A DNA stretch of 12,011 nt from Candidatus Hermodarchaeota archaeon (GTDB lineage: Archaea; Asgardarchaeota; Hermodarchaeia; Hermodarchaeales; Hermodarchaeaceae). The stretch lies in NCBI GenBank assembly GCA_016840185.1, contig JAEOSV010000243.1, positions 1 to 12,011 of the forward strand. The letters are read 5' to 3'. The notes beneath the pieces are model-generated. The model was not told the DNA's origin, did not search any database, and was given only the letters and a program-made list of their open reading frames with translations. Positions 1-9,300 of this stretch are shown piece after piece (position 1 is the stretch's first letter; each line of letters starts with the position of its first letter). The translations under genes were made by a program, and so were the position numbers.

Positions 1-337
1 GGAACCAAATCCGATCTTTGCGAGGAATCTTTCGCATCTCGTTCGCAAGGATAGTTTTCTCTTCCGGACCTAGTCCCGGAATCTTATCCAGTTCTGTCAT
101 GATGTCTTCTTCAGTGGCCGTGATTTCTTCGATTTCTTCTGTAGCGGGAATCATAGCTGGTGTGGCGGCAACGCCAACGGTTGCCATTGCTGTGCTTACT
201 TTGTCCTCCATGGTTATACTACGATCACGGAAGCGTTTCATGTCTTTTTTGCTCAAAGAATATGTTTCATCTTTTTCGATGGTCTTGATGAGTTTCCGCA
301 TTCGGCGAACTTCCCAAGGAATCGAAAGAACACGCGC
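1..337 (-). other. Cytoplasmic tail, at least 112 residues, continues past the left edge
   Basis: After the membrane helix come a basic stretch (RRMRKLIKTIEKDE), a charged helix (SLSKKDMKRFRDRS), an Ala/Thr/Pro-rich linker with an acidic patch (EEIEEITATEED), and a probable helix-turn-helix segment reading LDKIPGLGPEEKTILANEMR then KIPRKDRIWF. The last part has the look of a small conserved helical module rather than disordered linker. A role in contacting a cytoplasmic partner is inference. The stop codon lies outside the window. Confidence 0.75.
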
Positions 338-3300
338 CCACAACGACCATCCAATCAGAATGAGAGCAACCAGTACACCAATTGTTATGCCACCAAAAAT
401 GGCAATGGTATCGGTTTGACTGAACTGGAAATTCATTATGAAGTTAACATAAGCTTCTTGCAGATATTGTTCATCTCGAAGCCAATTTTCTTCAAGTTCA
501 ATAATCAAGTTGCCACTACCCGGTGATGTGCACAAAACAGTCAGATAATAAATGCCTGGTTCATCACCTTCTCCCCAAGTGTCCCAAAGGATTTGCAGAC
601 CAAAGATTGATGAATCATCTATCGTAATGTTCGCCCTCGTAAAACCACGGAGACCAATCCCGTGCCAAGAATCACTAACAGAAATTTCCAATTCGTATTG
701 TCTTGGTGATAAAAACGTATTCACTTCAAATGAGTTCCCAAGAACATTCTCGTTGAGGAGTTCAATATTCACTGGCACTAATGTCGCAACTAGGGTTCCT
801 CCCGCTGAAGGAATATCATAACGAGGTAATTCGAAAGTTATTGATAGTGATTCTTCTCCTCTGACCGGAATAAGGAGTTCAGCAATCCAAAGTCCTGAAT
901 ATGGATCATATTCGAAATCACTGCCATAATTTCCGAACCTTAGGGTTCCTCCAGCTTGAGTTGAATTGGTAATTATGGTGTCATCGACGCTGTCAGTAAA
1001 GTTCACATAAACAATCAGAATATCTTGAACGGGAACTCTCCATATAGGATCTTCAAGATTGATAGATGAATTATATCGAGTTCCGCCTATATCTCGATAG
1101 GATTCGATTTCGATAATTGTTATTTCTGTAGGTCGAGGTAATATTCGAATTTGGATATCTTTACTCGCAAATTGATAACCAACTTTTTTACCAGTGATCG
1201 TGAATCCATAGGTTTGTGTTCCCACTCCAGTAAAGTTAGATATCGTAATAGAGTACAATCCAGGAGTACCTGTTTCAATTAAGAAGCCATCGCCGCCAGC
1301 CCAAGAATATGTGATAACTGACTCATTGATGCCAGGGTAACTTGGATTTGGAAAACCAGTCCAAGTATCAGTGTAGGCTATAGATATGATAAAAGCTTCA
1401 TTCCAATAAATCTCAGACACTGATGAAACGATATCAATTCTCGTAGTGATTTCCCTTAAATTAGCATTAAAGGTTTGAACTCGTTGTAACGTATCATTGG
1501 ATGTGGCTGTGATATATATTGTCCAAGTAGCGATCTGTAAATCAGTTGTAGGTATTGTCGCATTATAGATGCCTTCGTACCAGTGTACAAATGTTCCAGT
1601 TTGATTTTCAACTGTCCAACTTACTAAGGCATTGGTAATCCCAATGCCTGATGCGAAGGATGTGAAATTCGCAAATACATCTATCGGTGTACCTCTTACA
1701 TCATCGAATGCTGTTTGGTTCATGTATTGCCCTATCATTATTTCAAGTTCAGTAGTAACTGGTGCAACCTGTAATTGATACGTTAGTTGGGTGTCCTCAT
1801 GATTCGCTAGTATCGCTTGAATTCGAATTCCGTAGGTAATGGCATGTCCCATGTTAGTATCAATTGTAAAAGTCCAATTGCCTCCCCCCATTGATGAGAG
1901 TGGGAACCAGCCACTTCCTAGTGCATCCCAATTGTACTCGACAGTAGCAGTGTCGTAAGCCTCACCCCAATAGTTTTCTAAATATATTATCACGGTAACA
2001 ATTTCAGTAAATTGAACTGTGCCTGCTGGTGTCGTAAATGGGTCGGAAATGGGAGTTGGTGTGCTCAGAATATGTTCTAAAATCATGGGAAGTCTTTGGA
2101 CGGATATCGGGACAAATCGAGTTTGATTGACATGAAGGAATTTTTCAGCAATAATTGCTACATCCGTTGTTCCAAGTAATAGGGTTGAGGTGTCAAGGGT
2201 AATATTCCAAGAGCCATCAATTAATGGGTAGGTCGCTAAAATTCCGACACCACTTGCATCCCATATATCTGGATCAATTCGAATTGATTCATGGTCTTCA
2301 TCGGTTAGCCAGACTGTAATATTGACATCTTGGTTCCAGTAAATCGTACTGGGAAGTTGGTAGTCAAGGAACGTACTGATAGCACGAACTCGCCCTGCAA
2401 CGGTTGAACTTTGGGCGGCATAAAAGGGTTCAAGGTCTGTAGGCCAAGACATTGTCACACTGAAAACGTACTGCTCAACAGTTGGGAAGTAACTCGAGTA
2501 TAGCGTGACATTATAATCCCCGTTACCTAAATCAGTAACATCCCACATTGATGTGTTGAAACCTGGAATATCAGAACAGTCAATTGTTAATGTTACGTTA
2601 CCTGTTGAATTATGAATGCCTGTTCCACTGAGTAGCTGATAACGAAGAAGTATGTACATATTATCTCCAAATGGAGTAGTTTCGGGTGGAGTAGGAATTA
2701 GTTCGGTTTCTTGTCCAAGAATGTAAGCTAGAAATGTACTGGTAGCATTTGCATAGTAGGGTGGGTTGTCACCCCAAGTCACGTTAACGCGGAACTCAAA
2801 ATTTACATTCACAATTCCGGGTGCAGATGCGTTGAATCGGATTTCATAATCGTATCCGACACCGCCATAGGGGAGAATCCAATACCAGGCTGAATTATAG
2901 GGAGTATCACTTGTTGCATCAATCAGAGTAATATTTACATTCATTCCAGTTATGCTCATGCCTCCACCGGTAAGGTCAATATAGTTCAAGAAGACTGTAA
3001 CGTTTTCGATGTATCCAACATTGCCAGGCAGTGTGTGATCAAGTTCAGTTGCTCGTTCTACTATCATTAAGGTTGTCGTATCAGTTTGTTCTTCAAACCA
3101 GAGAGGAGATTCGGGACGATTGATATTGATGATAATATCCCACGAGCCTAAGGCCGGTACACCGCTGGAATTGAGAACTATTCGGTAATGACCGTCACCG
3201 TCGAAATAGCATGTCCAGAATCCTGTTGGATCCCAACCGATTCCTGTGACTGAGAAGTATGCAAGGCTGTCATCAATCCCAAGTAAATCGTATTGGCTGA

Positions 3301-6300
3301 AGTCATCACGAACTCTGTATTCAAGTGATATTGTCAAACTAGTGTTATAGGGTGCTGGATTGATGGTACCCCGGATTAGTTCAGTTTCCACGGTTCGAAC
3401 TGTAAAAGACATTGACGTAATTCGTGCATCACGGAATTGTGGCTCACCACTGATGATGTCAATCCTTATTCGATATGTTTGAATTGCTGTGACAGCTGTC
3501 TGGAAGATTCGGATTCGATAAACTTGGTCACCCGCATCCCATGTCCAGTTGTAATCGCTTCCTGTTAGGATGAATCCATCTAAGCCTTCTAGTACTATAT
3601 CACTTGAAGAATTAATTAGGTACCCATCGTGAAGGCTACTTTCTCCATCTAATACATTATACTCAACTTCAATGAGAACATCATCAAGGTAAGGTGTACT
3701 TGGAACCTGTGTATAAGTTAGTGATGTAATTAATTTCCTAACTGTAAAGGTTACTACCAATGTTCCATTGCGATATTCAGATGCTTGGTAAATTCGTAGG
3801 GTGAATGGGTAGTCACCGGGTAAACCAAGTTCACTACTGCTAATGGTAACAAGGTATTCTCCAAATCCTTGAAAAGTTACTGAGTAAGCTGTGGGTGCGA
3901 GGTCATCAATTGTTATTGCGGCTCCATTCAGCGGATCATTATCTTGGTAGCTCTCAGGATCTTCAATGTAATAGTAGACAGTCACATTGGCGTCTTCATC
4001 CCAGGGTACTTGGTTTAGTGGATCACGAATGAAGGATGTGGCTAATGGTCTTATTGTTGCCCTTGTTTCTGTGAATGCACTTTTGTACTCTGTAAATGGA
4101 GTCACGACGATTCGAATATCATGAAGCCCTAATGTCCAGCTGCCTGATACGAGGGGAATTTCATAAATTCCAGTGGATATGTTCCAGGCTTGAATCCAGT
4201 TTGTACTATTGAAAATTGTATCAGGATATCCCGATACCTCGATTCGGATGCTATAGATTTGTCCATCTAATCGTATGTCGCTATCACTGTCGTTTACGTA
4301 GACTCGAATTATTGTATCATTGGCAAATGGAATATTGGGTATGGGATCAACATCAACCACAATATTGCGTTTTCTTAAAATGACAAGCACAGTGTCGAAG
4401 ACTATCTCATATTTGTCGGTATTATCGGGAAAGAGAGTTACTGTGAGTAGGTGTGGTTGAAGACTCCAACCTGTTGTGGATATTTCAGGATTGAAGTCAG
4501 TTGTATGATTCATGGGTAGGTTTGGATAACTAGTTGCATTCCCTTCAATGCCAATGTTATTTAGGTCACCTAGTGGAATTAATGCATCGAGATCTAAATC
4601 GTACCATTCAATGTAAATGGTAAAGCTACCACCAATTGGTACAGGACTTGGCGGGTTGGCAATGACATTCACACGATGTTTACGAATAACAACAATGACA
4701 CTCCCAATTGCATCACTATAAGATCGAGTTGGTGCTGTTACTGCATATACAGTAACGTTGAGTGTATAGCCTGCATTCAGGGTCCAGCTACTAGTTTCGA
4801 GAGTAAAACTAAGACTACCAAAGGTTTGGTCACCGCCCACCGGGCAATCGCTCACTATAACCTGAAACAGTTGGGCTCCAGGAACACTCGCCCCTGTATC
4901 CAAATCCGTCCAGGTGACGATTAAATCTGTATCTAATTCTAAGGGTGTTGGTGCAGGGGTTTGTACTGAAATCGATGTGTAATGAATTCGAATTACAACG
5001 GTAGTTGAGGAGCTGCTTCCTTGATAATTGTTATTCGAGGCACTCGTAGTTACTGTCAGAATATAGGTCCCGACGCTCCAGGTGTCGGTGTTGAGGGTGA
5101 AGCTGAGGGTGAGGAAGGTTTGGTCGCCACCAACAGGACAGTTGGAAACGACTACCTGCTGCAAGTTGCCTCCAGGAACTGAACTTCCTCCTTGATCTAA
5201 GTCTAACCAACTTACAGTAACTACTGTATCAAAACCAAACGGTGTTTGTTGTGGTGGAGTGACTACGGTTTGTGTTTGATGGCCTCTAATGGTTATAGTT
5301 ACTGGTCCATTTCCGGGTTCATAGTTAGTGTTCCCGTATACCCAGACTGTAAGGCTGTAGGTGTTGACGCTCCAGGTGTCGGTGTCGAGGGTGAAGCTAA
5401 GTGTAAGGAAGGTCTGGTCACCCCCTGGTCCGCCCGAAACTGTCACGTTGAGCAAATTGGTTTCCGAAATAGTGGTATCTGTATCGACGTCTCGCCATGT
5501 TACGGCTAGGTCTGTGTCAGAGCCCCATGGTGTTTGGGCAGGGGGATCAATAGTCACGCTAACATAGTGGGCTCGAATGGTGACTGTGACTTGGTAGCTC
5601 GCTACTTGATATTGCTGTGGAGCCATGTCGGGAAAGACTGTGAAATTAAGTGTATATTGACCTACACTCCAGGTGTCGGTGTTGAGGGTGAAGCTGAGGG
5701 TGAGGAAGGTTTGGTCGCCACCCACCGGGCAGTCTGTGATGGTGACATTGTCAAGATCTCCAATGTTGACAAGAGTACCGGTATCTAAGTCCCTCCAAGT
5801 TACTGAGATTTCTGTACCTTGTCCCCATGGTGTTGGAGATGGTGTAGGAACAACTACTTCGACGCGATGAATTCGGATAACAACGGTGACGCTTCCCCAG
5901 GCATCACTATAGGCTCGTGAAGGTGCTATTATTGCATATACTGTTACATTAAGTGTATATCCAGTACTGATAGACCATCCACTGGTGTCGAGTGTGAAGG
6001 TTAAACTACCGAAGGTTTGATCGCCGCCAACAGGACAATCTGAAACAACGACTTGGAATAATTGTCCTCCAGGAACCGATGTTCCAAGATCAAGGTCGGT
6101 CCAAATGACCGTTAATTCAGTATCGAAGCCCCATGGTGTCGGATTTGGGGATTGTACGGTTGCACCTGAATAATGTATCCGGATGACAACCGTTGTTGTG
6201 GAACTACTTCCAAGGTAGAGATTATTGGACGCTGTGGTGGTCACAGTAAGAATATACGTGCCAACGCTCCAGCTATCCGTGTCAAGCGTGAAACTAAGGG

Positions 6301-9300
6301 CACCGAACGTCTGGTCACCGCCCACCGGGCAATCGGAAACAACTACTTGGAGTAAGTTGCCTCCTGGAACTGGATTACTACCTTGATCTAAATCAAGCCA
6401 GCTCACCGATATTGATGTATCAAACCCAAAGGGTGTTTGTTGAGGTGGTGTAACAACAGTTTGAGTTTGATGACCACGAATGGTCACACTAACCGGACCA
6501 CTATTTGGAACATAATCCACTGTACCATATACCCAGACTGTTAGGCTGTAGGTGTTGACGCTCCAGGTGTCGGTGTCGAGGGTGAAGCTGAGGGTGAGGA
6601 AGGTTTGGTCACCACCCGGACCCCCTGTCACAGTGATGTTGTCTAGGTTCGGTTCTGTTATAATGGTGTCTGTATCGACGTCTCGCCATGTTACGGCTAG
6701 GTCTGTGTCAGAGCCCCATGGTGTTTGGGCAGGGGGGTCAACAGTAACGCTGACATAATGGGCACGTATTGTTACAGTTACAGTATAACTTGCTATCTCA
6801 TACTGCTGTGGACTCATATCAGGATAAACAGTGACATTCAGTATGTATTGACCAACAGTCCAAACATCAGTGTCAAGTACGAAGCTGAGGGTACCGGATG
6901 TTTGGTCACCGCCCACTGGGCAATTGGAAATTGTAATATTATCAAGGTTAGCGCCACCAATGGTTGTTCCAGTATCAAGATCCCTCCACGTAACCGACAT
7001 TGCGGTGTCAAAACCCCAAGCGGTGGGTGCAGGTGTAGATACGACGACTTCGGCTCGGTGAATACGGATTACTACGCTGACACTTCCTGAAGCGTCACTA
7101 TATGAACGCGAGGGAGCGGTAATGGCATACACCGTAACATTGAGTGTATACCCTGTGCTTATTGACCAACCTGCAGTATTCAAAGTGAAAGTTAGACTCC
7201 CGAAGGTTTGGTCGCCACCAACGGGGCAATCAGAAACCACAACCTGAAGGAGTTGCCCTCCAAGGACATCACCGCCTACGTCGAGGTCGGTCCAAATGAC
7301 TGTGATTTCGGTGTCCATGCCCCATGGTGTTGGATCTGGAGGTTGTACAGTGACCCCAGTATAATGGATGCGTATTACAACATTGACAGTTGTACTGTCA
7401 CCTTCATACCACCCAGGTGGATTAGCAGCATTAAGCGTCACTGTCAAGACATGAGTACCGACGGACCAGCTAGAGGTGTCGAGGGTGAAGGAGAGAGTAC
7501 CAAAGGTTTGGTCACCTCCTACAGGGCAGTCTGAAACAACAATATTGGTCAAGTTGCCTGGAATGTTGCCTCCTGCGTCGAGGTCTATCCATTGTACAAT
7601 GATTGGCGTGTCCTGTCCAAGGACAGTTTGTGCTGGAGGATCGACGATAGCTTGACTTTGGTGTGATTGAATGGTAAAGAAGAGTGTTCGTTCGGCTCCT
7701 TCGAAGACATCATTTGTATCATCAAGAGTGATGTATAATTCGAAAGTTGTAACCTGGGTTATATCTGTCGCATAGATGGTAAGTTGGTATTCGCCAGAAC
7801 CAAGGTGTAGCCATCCAAAAGTACCCAAACCTGAACCATTTAGTGTACAACTCACTTCAGAGCTGTCGATAGTTATGATTCCAGATTCATGATTATTACT
7901 ACTCGCCGGGTCATCTACTTCGTAGAATAATATGATGACCATATCGTTACCCCAAGGTTGGGGAGAAGGTGGATCATATGTGATTGTTGAACGGAGTTCA
8001 CGAACAGTAAAGGCAATTGTTCGCTGAGCAGCGCTAAACATATCGTCAGCTGGGTTGGCTTGAATGACCAGATTATAACTTTTGATTGCGGAAATGCGTC
8101 CACTAGAGGCTAAGAGTTGTAATGTGTACGAGCCACTTCCGTGATTAGTTAGAGTATAGTTTCCCGTTTCAGTCAGAAGAGTTCCATCAAGTGTAACTGA
8201 AAAAGCTGCACTTCCAATTCCTTCACCATCATGGTTGGTACTTTCAGGATCACTCACATTTAGAGTAAAGTCAATAATCACATCCTCTTCCCATGGTACT
8301 GAACCTGGTGGTGTATAGATGACTGTCGTGGAGATTTCTCGTATTACAATTGTGAGAACCAAAGTCTGGTTTTGATAATAATTAAGGTCTGCTTGGATTG
8401 CAAGGGAATATGTACCAGGAACCAGTTTATCTGTGGTATCCACTGTTAGATTGTACCATCCTGCGGTTCCACTGGGTGTAACCACAGTACTGGCCCATCC
8501 AGTAGTGGTAATCGTGGCTCCAGTGACACCGGTGTCGTTGTAGACATCCCAATATTTAACTTGGACAATGAAAATTTCGTCATAGGGGACAGTTAACCCG
8601 GGTGACTCGGGAGATGTAAGAGAGGTTCCGCCTCGGATAAAGAGGTTAATCGACGTGCTTTGTGAATCGAAGTACGTTTTAGTGGCATTAATGTTCAATA
8701 CGAAATTCCCTGGGTCTAGCAGGCTTTTGTTAATTTGTGCCTCATAGTATCCACCAGAAGCATAGAAGCTAATAGGATTACCAGCAACGATTCCGTTTAC
8801 AGTTGCCCCTGTAATAGGTAGATTTGTGTCAGTATCCAAGAATTGGACACGTGGATAGAAGTTACCCGTATCCGCATAGGTGACCAGCATATCAGGTTCT
8901 TCAGGAGTTAACGAGGTGGCATGTTCTATACTGATAATTTTTGATTGAAAGCCTGAGGAGGTGATGGAATAGGTGTTACCATCGTCGTAGCTGATGCAGA
9001 GTGTATATTCTCCGGCTGTGTATGTGGTTCCATCGGTGAACTGAATATTTGGGAAATTGACAGTAGTACTAGTGACGGTTTGGGATAAATTATTAACAGG
9101 ATATCCTGTGGGGTCGTAGAGTGTTAGGTTGGCTTGTCCTGAAGAAACCGAGAGCGTGGCTTCTGTTGTTAATGTTGATGGACTGCCAGGGCTAATGCGG
9201 AAGGTATCAAAATTCGTGGTTATGGATGAAACACGGTTTGTAGAGGTGAGGGTGAAGTTCCACCAACCATAAACATCATTTACGGCTGAGGTGGAAAGTT

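Larger units (their letters stand above)
5279..6469 (-). repeat. Higher-order Ig repeat, unit 2 (domains B-A-D-C, 1,191 bp)
   Basis: Residues 1403-1799. Domains B at 6173-6469, A at 5867-6172, D at 5567-5866 and C at 5279-5566 have exactly the same lengths (297, 306, 300, 288 bp) and order as in unit 1. Class marks: B begins QTQTVVTPPQQTPFGFDT; A carries YTLNVTVYAI and YSDAWGSV; D carries TVFPDMAPQQY; C lacks the cysteine and has GGPGGDQ. The length match to the base with preserved class order shows duplication of a four-domain block rather than independent single-domain duplications. Confidence 0.92.

Noticed and set aside
4676..7534. Run of plus-strand open frames of 60-121 codons opposite the super-repeat, some with similar peptides (VSRVKLRVRKVWSPP)
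   Set aside because: They lie antisense to a strongly supported coding frame. Their mutual similarity is simply the reverse-strand reading of the repeated Ig domains, and they lack start signals and domain features.
4676..7660. CPVGGDQ as an internal thioester (Cys-Gln) motif
   Set aside because: Known thioester proteins use CGEQ or a distant Cys-Gln pair in dedicated folds. Cys and Gln here are six positions apart in an Ig-like loop, and class C keeps the Gln without Cys.
4676..7660. CRISPR array or satellite DNA as the source of the repetition
   Set aside because: The repeats are protein-coding, with periods divisible by three, diverged mostly at third positions and without spacer structure.
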